Assembly (NCBI GenBank): GCA_015066875.1
Contig: SVNM01000003.1
Location: 19,091-83,090 of the forward strand
Direction of reading: 5' to 3'
Length of the DNA: 64,000 bases
Source: Ruminococcus sp.
Lineage (GTDB): Bacteria; Bacillota; Clostridia; Oscillospirales; Ruminococcaceae
The position numbers were made by a program, and so were the translations under genes. The notes under the pieces are model-generated. The model ran no database searches. It saw only the letters and a list, made by a program, of their open reading frames with translations, and was not told the DNA's origin. Of the stretch, positions 48,973 to 59,654 are shown piece by piece. Numbering within the stretch: the stretch's first letter is position 1; every line of letters starts with the position of its first letter.

Positions 48973-49986
48973 ATGAAGCTCGTTTCAATTGTTGTCCCCT
49001 GTTATAACGAACAGGAGGTTCTTCCACTTTTTTATGATGAGATTATCAGAGTTACAAATGATATGAAATCGGAATTCCCCGAACTGGATTTCGAGTTTCT
49101 CTTCGTAAACGACGGCTCTAAGGACCGCACACTGGAAATCTTCCGCGAGCTTGCCGATAAGGACAAGCGTGTGAGATATATTTCCTTTTCAAGAAATTTC
49201 GGAAAGGAATCAGGTATGTATGCAGGCCTGAAAAATTCAAAGGGCGATTACGTCGTTGTTATGGACGCTGACCTTCAGCATCCCCCCGCATTTCTTCCCG
49301 AAATGTACCGCTATGTGCGAAACGGCGAGTACGATTGCGCTACCACACGCCGTGTAAGCCGTAAGGGTGAATCCAAAATCCGCTCCTGGTTTGCTATGAA
49401 GTTCTATCAGATCATGAATAAGATCTCTCAGACAGAAATTGTCGACGGCGCTCAGGACTTCAGATTTATGACTCGTCAGATGGTGGATTCAATCCTTTCT
49501 ATGTCTGAATACAACCGCTTTTCAAAGGGTATATTCAGCTGGGTCGGCTTCAATGTAAAATATATCGAATACGAGAACGTTGAGCGTGCCGCAGGCACTA
49601 CTGCCTGGTCTTTCTGGGGACTCTTCAAATATTCCCTTGAGGGTATTATGGCTTTCTCAACTGCTCCACTTGCAATTTCTTCCCTGCTGGGAGTTATTAC
49701 CTGTATCATCGCTTTTATCGCCATTATCGCCACTGTTGTAAAAACTCTGGTGTTCGGCGAGGACGTTTCGGGTTATCCCACAACTCTTTGCGTTATTCTC
49801 CTGTTCAGCGGAATTCAGCTCTTCTGTACAGGTATTCTGGGACAGTACCTTTCAAAAACTTATCTTGAAACAAAGGGACGTCCTATATATATCGCCAAGG
49901 AAACAGACGAAATCTACAGAAATAAAAAGGCAGAGGCTTCTGAGACTGATGCTCAGGATAACACCGGAGACTCTGCTTCCGAATAA
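48973..49986 (+). CDS. Glycosyltransferase family 2, two C-terminal TM helices
   Basis: SIVVPCYNEQEVLPLFY, FVNDGSKDRT, VVMDADLQHPP. Confidence 0.92.
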   Translation: MKLVSIVVPCYNEQEVLPLFYDEIIRVTNDMKSEFPELDFEFLFVNDGSKDRTLEIFRELADKDKRVRYISFSRNFGKESGMYAGLKNSKGDYVVVMDADLQHPPAFLPEMYRYVRNGEYDCATTRRVSRKGESKIRSWFAMKFYQIMNKISQTEIVDGAQDFRFMTRQMVDSILSMSEYNRFSKGIFSWVGFNVKYIEYENVERAAGTTAWSFWGLFKYSLEGIMAFSTAPLAISSLLGVITCIIAFIAIIATVVKTLVFGEDVSGYPTTLCVILLFSGIQLFCTGILGQYLSKTYLETKGRPIYIAKETDEIYRNKKAEASETDAQDNTGDSASE

Positions 49987-50012
49987 TTTGAATACCGGAG
50001 GTGCGGAAATCA

Positions 50013-51080
50013 TTGAATAAACAAACAAAACTGGTGGTTTCCGTGCTTTTTGTCGTTATTGCAGTCCTTGCTGTGGGAATTATCAGCTTCCGCATAAGCA
50101 CTTCGGGCGGTACCGATAACAACAGCGCTCAGACAGAAATCACCCGAAAGCTTGCTATCGACGCTTCGGGAAACAGAATTTTTGAGGGCGACGGCGGTCT
50201 TTACGGTATCGTTGACCACAATGATAAGGTTATTGTCGCTCCCGAATGGACAGAGCTTGAATTCGCCGACGGCTCGCTGTGTATTGCTTCAAAAAGAATC
50301 AACGGAAGAATGTTGTCAGGCTGTATCGACTATGAGGGCAATGTGATGATTCCCCTCATCTACCGCAATATCACCCGTCACGGCACGGATAACTTTACTT
50401 TCTATGTTGCTGAGGCGGATTCCGACAGCTCTTGTATTATCTATAACGAAAATTTCATTCCCCTTTTCAATCGCTCGTGGGAAAGCTTTTCCGTTTCGGG
50501 ACAGGCTCTTACTCTTGCTTCGGAAAATGACTCTTTTGAGTATACCTTCGGCGATAACGGTCTTGTGTGCAGTCACGCAAGCGTTTACAACGAGGTTATG
50601 GGTTGCGGTTTTACTCTCAATATCAGTAGCAGAGTCCTTCTTTCAAAGCTTGACTGCTCAAGTATTGAATATATGGCTGACGGTGTTTCAGCTTACCTTG
50701 AATACGCATATACAGGCAATTATGAGGCTGTTAAAGAGCTCGCCAAGGGTAATCCCGGTGTCGTTCTTACAGGACTTTTCCCCGATGACACCCGTATTAC
50801 TTCAAGACGTCTGCTCGGAATAAGCAGTATATCTATCTACTCTGAAAAAACAGATTCAGGCGTGCTTTACTATAATATTGCGGTCACCGCAGATACAAGA
50901 ATCGGATATACAGGCGAAAACAACCGCTACTCTACCATTACCGATGAGTATAAGGCTGTTGTGAGATTCTCTCAGCCAGACCCCGATGTGAGCATTATTT
51001 CAGGTCTTTTTACCCAGACTCAGCCCGATTATCCAGATGCTGAACTTCTTGAACAGGAGACCGAAAGCTCTGCTGAATAA
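50013..51080 (+). CDS. Membrane-anchored WG-repeat-like protein
   Basis: N-terminal TM; GGLYGIVDHNDKVIVAPEWTELEFADG..GCIDYEGNVMIPLIYRNI; TTG start inferred from GGAGG spacing. Confidence 0.65.
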   Translation: MNKQTKLVVSVLFVVIAVLAVGIISFRISTSGGTDNNSAQTEITRKLAIDASGNRIFEGDGGLYGIVDHNDKVIVAPEWTELEFADGSLCIASKRINGRMLSGCIDYEGNVMIPLIYRNITRHGTDNFTFYVAEADSDSSCIIYNENFIPLFNRSWESFSVSGQALTLASENDSFEYTFGDNGLVCSHASVYNEVMGCGFTLNISSRVLLSKLDCSSIEYMADGVSAYLEYAYTGNYEAVKELAKGNPGVVLTGLFPDDTRITSRRLLGISSISIYSEKTDSGVLYYNIAVTADTRIGYTGENNRYSTITDEYKAVVRFSQPDPDVSIISGLFTQTQPDYPDAELLEQETESSAE

Positions 51081-51224
51081 TCTTTAATTTTTCGGAATTT
51101 ATCATTGCCGTTTTTCTTCTTTACGGCTGTGAATTCAATATATCTTATAATTCGGCGCGCCATCTGCCGTAAATGTGGCTGTCACTACGGAGCTCTTTTC
51201 CGTGTGGACATAACGGAGGACACT

Positions 51225-51725
51225 ATGTCTAAAAAGGTTGCAGTTATTATGGGAAGCGACAGCGATTTTCCCGTAGTAAAATCAGCTCTCACAGAACTTA
51301 AAAAGTATGACGTTCCCTTTGAGTGCCGTGTTATGAGCGCTCACAGAACTCCCGTTGAGGCTGCTCAGTTTGCAGACTCGGCTAAGGAAAACGGCTTCGG
51401 AGTTATTATCTGTGCCGCAGGTATGGCTGCTCATCTCGCAGGTGTTATCGCCGGTCACACTACTCTGCCCGTAATCGGAATTCCTATGAAGTCTTCCGTT
51501 CTCGATGGTATGGACGCTCTGCTGGCTACTGTTATGATGCCCCCCGGAGTTCCAGTTGCTACAGTCGCAATAAACGGCGCTAAAAATGCTGCTGTTCTCG
51601 CAGTTCAGATGCTGGCAGTTTCCGATGAGGAGCTTTCAGCCAAGCTTGTTGCAGAGAAAAATGCTATGGCTGACGGCGTAAGAGCAAAGGACGCTAAATT
51701 ACAGGAAGAAATCGCAGGTATCTGA
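51225..51725 (+). CDS. purE: N5-carboxyaminoimidazole ribonucleotide mutase
   Basis: VAVIMGSDSDFPVVK, SAHRTP, AAGMAAHLAGVIAGHTTLPVIGIP. Confidence 0.97.
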   Translation: MSKKVAVIMGSDSDFPVVKSALTELKKYDVPFECRVMSAHRTPVEAAQFADSAKENGFGVIICAAGMAAHLAGVIAGHTTLPVIGIPMKSSVLDGMDALLATVMMPPGVPVATVAINGAKNAAVLAVQMLAVSDEELSAKLVAEKNAMADGVRAKDAKLQEEIAGI

Positions 51726-52372
51726 TGAACTCTTTTGATACAATTCTCTTTGACCTGGACGGTACGCTTACAGACTCTGCGCCCGGTATTATCGAATGTT
51801 TCAGGTTTACTCTTGCTCATATGGAGTTTCCTGAGCCCGATAATATTATGCAGATTTTAGGTCCGCCTCTGCAAAACTCTTTCTCAGAGCTTTGTGGTAT
51901 GGATTCAGCTCAGACTGATGAGGCTGTGAAGTTTTTCCGCAGACACTACAGTGAAAAATACCTCTTCGTAAACAGCGTTTACGAGGGTGTTCCGCAAATG
52001 CTGGAAGAACTGAAAAGTCACGGTATAAAACTGCTTGTGGCTACCTGCAAGGCAGAGTCTTATGCTCTGCGGATACTGGAAAAATTCGGTCTTTCCCCAT
52101 ATTTTGACTTTGCGGGCGGTGCAGATATCAACGGCTCACGCAGTACAAAGTCTCAGGTTATAGAGTATGTTCTGGAAAACGCAAGGGTTTCCGGAAACAG
52201 CAGAATTCTTATGGTCGGCGATCGTATGCACGATATCGAGGGTGCTCACAGCTGTGGTATCCCCTGTATGGCTGTCGCCTGGGGCTACGGAAACAAAACC
52301 GAGTTCACAGAATATAACGCCGATTTCATTGCAGAAAATCCAAAGGATTTATTAAATCTCATTATCGCTTAA
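51725..52372 (+). CDS. HAD-family phosphatase (phosphoglycolate phosphatase-like)
   Basis: [28 protein letters not shown]. Confidence 0.9.
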   Translation: MNSFDTILFDLDGTLTDSAPGIIECFRFTLAHMEFPEPDNIMQILGPPLQNSFSELCGMDSAQTDEAVKFFRRHYSEKYLFVNSVYEGVPQMLEELKSHGIKLLVATCKAESYALRILEKFGLSPYFDFAGGADINGSRSTKSQVIEYVLENARVSGNSRILMVGDRMHDIEGAHSCGIPCMAVAWGYGNKTEFTEYNADFIAENPKDLLNLIIA

Positions 52373-52424
52373 ATTTGTCCGCAAGGACTCAAATATAATC
52401 ATAATTTCTCAGGAGGAATTTAAA

Positions 52425-53144
52425 ATGGCAAATATAGTTAAAATGGAACAGCTCTATGAGGGCAAGGCTAAGAAGGTTTACGCTACAAATGATCCCGATC
52501 TCGTAATTGTTGACTACAAGGACGACGCTACAGCTTTCAACGGCGAAAAGAAGGGCACAATCTCAGGCAAGGGCGTTATCAACAACAGAATGACTAACTT
52601 TATGTTCAAGATGCTCGAAAAAGAGGGCGTTCCCACTCACCTCGTTGAAGAGATCAGCGACCGCGAAACTATCGTTAAGAAGGTTTCTATCGTTCCCCTC
52701 GAAGTTATCGTAAGAAACGTTGCTGCAGGTAGCTTCTCAAAGAAGCTCGGTATCGAAGAGGGTACTCCCCTTAAACAGCCTACTCTTGAATTCAGCTACA
52801 AGAACGACGATCTCGGCGATCCCTTTATCAACGATTACTATGCTCTCGGTTTAGGTCTCGCTACTCAGGAAGAGATCGACACTATCACCAAGTACGCTTT
52901 CAAGGTTAATGAGTTTATGCTCAAGTTCTTCAAGGAGCTCAACATCGACCTTATCGACTTCAAGATCGAATTCGGCAGAACTTCAGACGGTACTATTATC
53001 CTCGCTGACGAGATCTCTCCCGATACATGCCGTTTCTGGGACAGCACTACTCACGAAAAGCTCGATAAGGACCGCTTCCGTCGTGATATGGGTGGCGTTG
53101 AAGAGGCTTACGCTGAAATTATGAAGAGACTTATGGGTGAATAA
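52425..53144 (+). CDS. purC: Phosphoribosylaminoimidazole-succinocarboxamide synthase
   Basis: [43 protein letters not shown]. Confidence 0.97.
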   Translation: MANIVKMEQLYEGKAKKVYATNDPDLVIVDYKDDATAFNGEKKGTISGKGVINNRMTNFMFKMLEKEGVPTHLVEEISDRETIVKKVSIVPLEVIVRNVAAGSFSKKLGIEEGTPLKQPTLEFSYKNDDLGDPFINDYYALGLGLATQEEIDTITKYAFKVNEFMLKFFKELNIDLIDFKIEFGRTSDGTIILADEISPDTCRFWDSTTHEKLDKDRFRRDMGGVEEAYAEIMKRLMGE

Positions 53145-53260
53145 TCCCCCTTCTTTCTCCGATTACATAACCGCATAAATGTTTACGGCACTCTTCCACG
53201 CCGTCGGAAGAGTACGCCGTTTTCCCCTATCCCGACGGCAGAAACGGAGATTGAACTACT

Positions 53261-54682
53261 ATGGGCGGATTCTTCGGAGTAGCTTCCGAAAACGACTGCG
53301 TTACAGACGTTTTCTTCGGAACCGACTATCATTCACATTTAGGTACAAGAAGAGGCGGTATGACCGCTTATTCCGATACGCTGGGCTTTCAGAGATGTAT
53401 CCACAGTATCGAAAACTCGCCCTTCAGAACAAAATTCGAAAAGGACGCTGTTTCTATGAAGGGTAAACTCTGTATCGGCTGTATCAGTGATACAGATCCC
53501 CAGCCTATTCTCGTAAGATCAAAACTCGGCGTTTATGCCATATGTACTGTGGGTATCATCAACAACGCGGAAGAGCTTGCTGATGAACTCTTTGAATACG
53601 GCTGTGACAACTTTGAGGTAATGAGTAGCGGAGCTATCAATTCAGGCTCGCTTATCGGCGCTCTTATCGCTCAGAAGGAAAGCTTTGCTGAGGGTATAAA
53701 GTATGCTCAGGATAAAATAAACGGCACAGTAACTCTCATTATTCTCACCAAAAATGAGATTATCGCTTCCCGTGATAAAAAAGGACGCCTTCCTATTGTT
53801 GTCGGCAAGCGCGATGACGGCTATTGCCTTTCTCTTGAGGATTTCGCTTTCCAGAAGCTGGGCTATGATACCTTTAAAGAGCTTAAGCCAGGTGAAATAG
53901 TACGTATTACCTCAAAGGGCTGTGAAACGCTGGCTGAGGGCAGGGACGAAATGAAGATATGTTCCTTCCTGTGGACATATTATGGATATCCCAATGCCGT
54001 TTACGAAAATGTGAATGTGGAAGTTATGCGTACAAGAAACGGCGAAATTCTCGCCGAAAACGATATTAACGCAGGCAGACTTCCCGATGTGGATTATATC
54101 TGCGGTATCCCCGATTCAGGCGTTCCCCACGCTATAGGCTATGCCAACAGAAGCGGTATTCCCTTTGCAAGACCTTTCATCAAGTATACTCCCACATGGC
54201 CGAGAAGCTTTATGCCTCAGACTCAGGAAATGAGAAATCATGTTGCGAAAATGAAGCTCATTCCCGTTCACGAGCTTATCGAAGGCAAAAAGCTCCTCTT
54301 CGTTGACGACAGTATCGTAAGAGGTACCCAGATGCGCGAAACAGTTGAGTTCCTTTATGCCAACGGCGCTAAGGAAGTGCATATGCGTTCTGCCTGTCCG
54401 CCTATTATGTACGGATGCAGATACCTCAACTTCTCAAGCAGTAAGTCTGAGCTTGAACTCATCGCAAGACAGATTATCAACGAAAATGAAGGCGCTGAGG
54501 GCGTTAAATATATTCAGGAGTACAGCAACTCTGCTACAGAGCGAGGCAAATTCCTCAGAGATGAAATCTGCCGTCGCCTTAACCTTACTACTCTTGAATT
54601 CCAGACTCTTGAGGGTACGGTAAGAGCTATCGGACTTCCCGAAGATAAGCTCTGCACATACTGCTGGAACGGCAAAGGCTGA
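53261..54682 (+). CDS. purF: Amidophosphoribosyltransferase
   Basis: GIPDSGVPHAIGYANRSGIPF, LLFVDDSIVRGTQMRETVEFLYANGAKEVHMR. Confidence 0.93.
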   Translation: MGGFFGVASENDCVTDVFFGTDYHSHLGTRRGGMTAYSDTLGFQRCIHSIENSPFRTKFEKDAVSMKGKLCIGCISDTDPQPILVRSKLGVYAICTVGIINNAEELADELFEYGCDNFEVMSSGAINSGSLIGALIAQKESFAEGIKYAQDKINGTVTLIILTKNEIIASRDKKGRLPIVVGKRDDGYCLSLEDFAFQKLGYDTFKELKPGEIVRITSKGCETLAEGRDEMKICSFLWTYYGYPNAVYENVNVEVMRTRNGEILAENDINAGRLPDVDYICGIPDSGVPHAIGYANRSGIPFARPFIKYTPTWPRSFMPQTQEMRNHVAKMKLIPVHELIEGKKLLFVDDSIVRGTQMRETVEFLYANGAKEVHMRSACPPIMYGCRYLNFSSSKSELELIARQIINENEGAEGVKYIQEYSNSATERGKFLRDEICRRLNLTTLEFQTLEGTVRAIGLPEDKLCTYCWNGKG

Positions 54683-54744
54683 TGCTAAGCTTTGCTGTCT
54701 TTGCAATAAAACATAAATAAAATCCATTTACGGAGGTTATCAAT

Positions 54745-55782
54745 ATGAACAACAGTTTCTCTGAAAGTTACAAAAAGGCAGGCGTTGACGTTACTGCCGG
54801 CTATAAATCAGTTGAGCTTATGAAGGCTCACATCGCCAAGACTATGACTGCAGGTGCTCTTTCAGGTATAGGCGGTTTCGGCGGGCTCTATGAGCTCGAC
54901 CTTACAGGCATCAGCAAGCCCGTTCTCGTTTCAGGTACAGACGGCGTTGGTACTAAGATCAAGATCGCTTTTATTATGGATAAGCACAATACCGTTGGTA
55001 TCGACTGCGTTGCTATGTGCGTTAACGATATCATCTGCTGTGGTGCTAAGCCCCAGTTCTTCCTCGACTATATCGCTTGCGGAAAGAACGTTCCCGAAAA
55101 GATTGCTGATATCGTTTCAGGTGTTGCTGAGGGCTGTGTTCAGGCTGGCTGTGCTCTTATCGGCGGTGAAACTGCTGAGCACCCCGGTCTTATGCCTGAG
55201 GACGAGTATGACCTCGCAGGCTTCTCAGTAGGCGTTGTTGATAAGGACAAGATCCTTCAGCCCGATACTCAGAAGGCCGGCGACGTTCTCATCGCTATCA
55301 AGTCAAGCGGTGTTCACTCAAACGGCTTCTCTCTCGTAAGAAACGTTTTCACTGTTAACGAGCAGAACCTTGCAAGACATTTCTCAGATCTTGGTACAAC
55401 TCTCGGTGAATGTCTGCTTACTCCTACAAGAATCTACGTTAAGGCTATTATGAACCTCATCGACAAGGTTCAGGTAAAGGCTGTTTCTCATATCACAGGC
55501 GGTGGCTTCTATGAGAATATCCCACGTTCACTTCCCAAGAATCTTTCAGCTAAAATCGAAAGAAACGCTGTACAGGTTCTTCCTATCTTCGACCTTATCG
55601 CAAGAACAGGCAATATTCCTGAGCGTGATATGTTCAATACATTCAATATGGGCGTTGGTATGATCGTTGCTGTTGATAAGAACGACGCTGACAAGGCTAT
55701 CTCTGCTCTTACTGAGGCAGGCGAGCAGGCTTACGTTCTCGGTGAGCTTGTTGAGTCTGAAGAGGGCGTTATCATCTGCTAA
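54745..55782 (+). CDS. purM: Phosphoribosylformylglycinamidine cyclo-ligase
   Basis: [48 protein letters not shown]. Confidence 0.97.
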   Translation: MNNSFSESYKKAGVDVTAGYKSVELMKAHIAKTMTAGALSGIGGFGGLYELDLTGISKPVLVSGTDGVGTKIKIAFIMDKHNTVGIDCVAMCVNDIICCGAKPQFFLDYIACGKNVPEKIADIVSGVAEGCVQAGCALIGGETAEHPGLMPEDEYDLAGFSVGVVDKDKILQPDTQKAGDVLIAIKSSGVHSNGFSLVRNVFTVNEQNLARHFSDLGTTLGECLLTPTRIYVKAIMNLIDKVQVKAVSHITGGGFYENIPRSLPKNLSAKIERNAVQVLPIFDLIARTGNIPERDMFNTFNMGVGMIVAVDKNDADKAISALTEAGEQAYVLGELVESEEGVIIC

Positions 55783-55783
55783 G

Positions 55784-56254
55784 ATGTATCTTCTGATTAT
55801 TTCGGGTATTGTTTCTGCACTGCTTGGTGTTCTCCTTATTATAATAGGTGTGCTTCAGTGCAGAAAACGTATATCCTTTGACGATAGCTTCGCTTCCGCT
55901 GAAGGATACGTAACAGGATTTGAAAGCAGACTTGCTTCGGCTTCTGTGAATTTTATCCCTGTTATCGTTACCAGAGAGTACGCTCCCTATGTGAAATATA
56001 TGACGGACAAGGGCGAGTGGATTACGTCAATGCTCCCCTTTACGCTGAAGATTTCTCCCGTTTACCGTGACTATAAACGAAGCTTTGAACACGGTACTGC
56101 ACTTGATGTGCACTATAACCCCGAAAATCCAACAGATTGCCGTTATGGCTCGAAAAGAGCCTTCCGTGTAAGAGAGGTTATCTACAAATTTATCGTTGCA
56201 GTGCCTCTTTTGCTTATCGGATACGCTCTTATATGGAGTCACTTCAATATGTGA
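55784..56254 (+). CDS. DUF3592-like membrane protein
   Basis: Two TM segments around a beta-type domain; ATG 2 nt after purM stop. Confidence 0.65.
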   Translation: MYLLIISGIVSALLGVLLIIIGVLQCRKRISFDDSFASAEGYVTGFESRLASASVNFIPVIVTREYAPYVKYMTDKGEWITSMLPFTLKISPVYRDYKRSFEHGTALDVHYNPENPTDCRYGSKRAFRVREVIYKFIVAVPLLLIGYALIWSHFNM

Positions 56255-56273
56255 AATCACACATTATTATATT

Positions 56274-57158
56274 ATGAAAAAAATTATCGCTTCACTTACA
56301 GCTTCGGCTGTGGTTTTCTCACTTTCGTCACAGTATGCCCTTTCTGCCGGCAATACATACGATTATAACTCTGACGGAGTTACCGATTGCCTTGACCTTG
56401 TTGCTCTGAGACAGTCTGTGGAGAGTGACGCCTCTTCCGCTGAGGAGCTCGGTACTCTGCGCGATTTCCTTCTTGGTCTTGAAATCAGTACAGGTGGCTC
56501 TTATGACTCGGATTACACAATAGATGAGTCATGTATTCTTGAGCCTAAGGGCACTGTCCATACAGGCGACGGCACCTACTACGGCGGTGGCTATGAGGGT
56601 GGCTGTGCTATGCTGGACCCCATTTCAAAAGAGGATTACTGGATCGTTGCCATGAACCTTGAGGACTATAACAACGCTCAGCTGGCAGGTGCCTATATCG
56701 AGGTAACAGGCGAGCTGGGTACAATCAATATGCTTGTTACAGACCTTCTACCCGAAGGTAAAAAGGGCGACCTTGACCTGTATGTTGACGCTTTCCCGCT
56801 GATTGCTCCCGCAGAAAAAGGCAGGGTTCCCGTTTCGTGGAGAATCATTCCCCTTGACAGCGCTGAAAATGCTCCCGTGTGCTATAAGTTCAAGGAGGGC
56901 ACTACTCAGTACTGGTGCGGTGTTCAGGTGAGAAATCACCGCTATCCCATTACAAAGCTTGAATATCTTAATGAAAACGGAGAGTTTGTGGAAATCCCGC
57001 GCCGTCAGTACAACTACTTTGAAAGTATGGATATGGGCGCAGGTCCCTTTACTTTCCGTATTACCGATATTTACGGTCAGGTCATCATCGATAAGGATAT
57101 CCCCCTTCAGACCGATGATTCCGTTATCGTTCAGGGAAATGCTCAGTTTCCTCTGTAA
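56274..57158 (+). CDS. Secreted expansin-like protein with N-terminal half-dockerin
   Basis: YDYNSDGVTDCLDLVALRQSV; expansin DPBB motif HTGDGTYYGGGYEGGCAMLDP and C-terminal carbohydrate-binding-like domain. Confidence 0.8.
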   Translation: MKKIIASLTASAVVFSLSSQYALSAGNTYDYNSDGVTDCLDLVALRQSVESDASSAEELGTLRDFLLGLEISTGGSYDSDYTIDESCILEPKGTVHTGDGTYYGGGYEGGCAMLDPISKEDYWIVAMNLEDYNNAQLAGAYIEVTGELGTINMLVTDLLPEGKKGDLDLYVDAFPLIAPAEKGRVPVSWRIIPLDSAENAPVCYKFKEGTTQYWCGVQVRNHRYPITKLEYLNENGEFVEIPRRQYNYFESMDMGAGPFTFRITDIYGQVIIDKDIPLQTDDSVIVQGNAQFPL

Positions 57159-57181
57159 AATTTCCACAGGAGGTTTTTCAT

Positions 57182-57808
57182 ATGAAAAACATAGCTGTTC
57201 TCGTATCAGGCGGAGGTACTAATTTACAGGCTCTTATCGATGCTGAAAAATCAGGCGTCATCAAGGGCGGTAAGATTACCTGCGTTATATCCTCTAACCC
57301 CGAGGCTTATGCTCTGAAAAGAGCTGAAAATAACGGCATTGCAACAAGAATTATCCCCCGTAAAGAGTACGCTGACGTTGCTTCCTATACAAAGGCTGTT
57401 ACCGACGCTCTCATTGAGGTTAAGGCTGATCTCGTTGTTTATGCAGGCTTTATGACTATCCTCGATGAGCAGATTGTCAAGGCCTTCCCCTATAAAATGA
57501 TGAATGTTCACCCTGCGCTTATCCCCTCATTCTGCGGAAAAGGCTTCTACGGACTACACGTTCACGAAGAGGCTCTTGCTAAGGGCGTTAAGCTTTCAGG
57601 TGCTACCGTTCACTTTGTTACTGAGGTCTGCGACGGCGGTCCTATCATTATGCAGAAGGCTGTTGCTGTTGAAAACGGAGATACTCCCGAAACACTCCAG
57701 CGACGTATTATGGAACAGGCAGAGTGGAAAATCCTTCCTGAATCTGTTTCACTTTTCTGTCAGGACAAAATTGAGGTCATCGACGGAAAGGCTGTAATCA
57801 AAGAGTAA
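57182..57808 (+). CDS. purN: Phosphoribosylglycinamide formyltransferase
   Basis: IAVLVSGGGTNLQALIDA, MNVHPALIPSF, GATVHFVTEVCDGGPIIMQ. Confidence 0.97.
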   Translation: MKNIAVLVSGGGTNLQALIDAEKSGVIKGGKITCVISSNPEAYALKRAENNGIATRIIPRKEYADVASYTKAVTDALIEVKADLVVYAGFMTILDEQIVKAFPYKMMNVHPALIPSFCGKGFYGLHVHEEALAKGVKLSGATVHFVTEVCDGGPIIMQKAVAVENGDTPETLQRRIMEQAEWKILPESVSLFCQDKIEVIDGKAVIKE

Positions 57809-57878
57809 AAACTGTGCAGAGACAATATCGTCCCCTGACAAATTACTATAAAACAAATATCCGAGAGGAGTAATTATT

Positions 57879-58592
57879 ATGATCAAACTTGATATCGCTA
57901 AGGAGCTCAGCTCCAACGACTACCCCGGCAGAGGCATTATCATCGGTAAGTCTGATGACGGCCTTTCAGCTGTAACTGCTTACTTCATTATGGGCAGAAG
58001 CGTTAACAGCCGTAACCGCGTTTTCACTCGCGACGGAAACGGTCTGCGTACTGAGGCTTTCGATCCCAGTCTGCTTACCGATCCCCACCTTATTATCTAT
58101 GCTCCCGTAAGAGTTCTCGGCAATAAGCTCATCGTTACTAACGGCGACCAGACCGATACTATCTATGACCTTATGGATAAGCAGTTTACTTTTGAACAGG
58201 CTCTTCGTACTCGTGAGTTTGAGGACGATGCTCCTAACTATACTCCCCGAATTTCAGGTATCCTCCGCTTTGAAGAGGACGGCTTCAACTATGCTATGTC
58301 TATCCTCAAGAGCGCAAACGGCAACCCCGATTCATGCCAGAGACATACCTTTACATACACAAATCCTCTCAAGGGTGAGGGACACTTCATTCATACCTAT
58401 ATGGGCGACGGAAATCCCCTTCCCAGCTTTGAGGGCGAGCCTAAGCTTATCGGTATTTCAGGCAATATCGACGAGTTTACAGATATGCTCTGGAGCAATC
58501 TCAACGAGGATAACAAGGTTTCTCTCTTTGTTCGCTACGTGAACCTTGAGGACGGTACTGAGGAGACAAGAATCGTTAATAAGAATAAGTAA
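57879..58592 (+). CDS. IMP cyclohydrolase, PurO-like family
   Basis: NDYPGRGIIIGKSDDGLSAVTAYFIMGRSVNSRNRVF typical of IMP_cyclohyd family. Confidence 0.88.
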   Translation: MIKLDIAKELSSNDYPGRGIIIGKSDDGLSAVTAYFIMGRSVNSRNRVFTRDGNGLRTEAFDPSLLTDPHLIIYAPVRVLGNKLIVTNGDQTDTIYDLMDKQFTFEQALRTREFEDDAPNYTPRISGILRFEEDGFNYAMSILKSANGNPDSCQRHTFTYTNPLKGEGHFIHTYMGDGNPLPSFEGEPKLIGISGNIDEFTDMLWSNLNEDNKVSLFVRYVNLEDGTEETRIVNKNK

Positions 58593-58602
58593 TGCTTTTC
58601 CG

Positions 58603-59622
58603 ATGAAAAGAATATATGCTATATTAATTGCAACGACAATGCTTTTCTCGCTTGTTGCTTGTAAAACAGACAAAGATTCTTCTGCCGGTGTGTCAACATC
58701 TGAAATAACTGTGACCAGATCCGGACCGCCGGAAAAAAGTACAGATGATTATTACGATCTGATCGCATCTTTTAAGTTCAATTATGATGATGTTCAGTTC
58801 AGTGACGGCTGTCTTTCCTCTGAAATTCCCGAAACAGCTGTAGTCAAAAAAAGTATATCATATTTTTCAACAGACTATCAGAATATCAAAACTATAAAAA
58901 ATTATGAAATTTACTGCGATGAATATGATAATGAACTGCTCAGACTGGAATCAACAGATGGCGGGAATTTCTATGCTGTATACAATTATAAATACGAGTA
59001 TGATGAAAACGGCAATAAAATCACAGAGTATTATATTGATGAAAACAGCGAATACGTTACAAAGTATCAGTATTATGATAATGGTAAAATTGTAGTGTCT
59101 GAAAGAAAAACCGCTGAAGGAAATCTCAGGGAACGTAATTATACGGAATATGATGAATACGAAAACATAATTTTAAGTTGCCTTGCGTCATATGATATTT
59201 TTGAAAATGATACATTAAAAGAACCCTGGGTTCGGGAATTACGTAATATACACTACGACAGCAACGGCAATATTCTATCATATGATTATTTTTACTTTGG
59301 CGACAACCAACAGCCCATTTCCTCATTTGTCCTTACTTATGATGATAAAAACCGACTGTTGACATCAGAAGAGTATTTTACCGAACACGACAAGTCATAT
59401 TACAATTATTGCGAAAAGCTTGAATATTCTTATGAAGCTGATTGCGATGAACCAACTCTTTTCGTCAAAACCGAAATGGATACTCCTGACCATATTGAAG
59501 GTACTGTTACTGAGGAAAGGAAGTATGATGAAAAAGGACGCGTTGTGTATTATAAAAGCTATAATTCAACATATGACAATGTTGTAACAATTACAGAAAC
59601 CGAATATGAAGAGTTAAAATAA
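58603..59622 (+). CDS. Lipoprotein with YD/RHS-like degenerate repeats
   Basis: Lipobox LFSLVAC; YKYEYDENGNKITEYYIDENSEYVTKYQYYDNGKIV. Confidence 0.75.
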   Translation: MKRIYAILIATTMLFSLVACKTDKDSSAGVSTSEITVTRSGPPEKSTDDYYDLIASFKFNYDDVQFSDGCLSSEIPETAVVKKSISYFSTDYQNIKTIKNYEIYCDEYDNELLRLESTDGGNFYAVYNYKYEYDENGNKITEYYIDENSEYVTKYQYYDNGKIVVSERKTAEGNLRERNYTEYDEYENIILSCLASYDIFENDTLKEPWVRELRNIHYDSNGNILSYDYFYFGDNQQPISSFVLTYDDKNRLLTSEEYFTEHDKSYYNYCEKLEYSYEADCDEPTLFVKTEMDTPDHIEGTVTEERKYDEKGRVVYYKSYNSTYDNVVTITETEYEELK

Positions 59623-59654
59623 CATTTTCGAATTATAAAAAGGAGGACATTACT

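Noticed and set aside
51081-51224. Purine or PRPP riboswitch upstream of purE
   Set aside because: Leader has hairpins but none of the conserved purine, PRPP or ZTP riboswitch core sequences could be recognised by eye.
53179-53466. 95-aa Arg-rich ORF before and into purF
   Set aside because: Out-of-frame overlap with the purF N-terminus and no good SD; composition is typical of a shadow frame.
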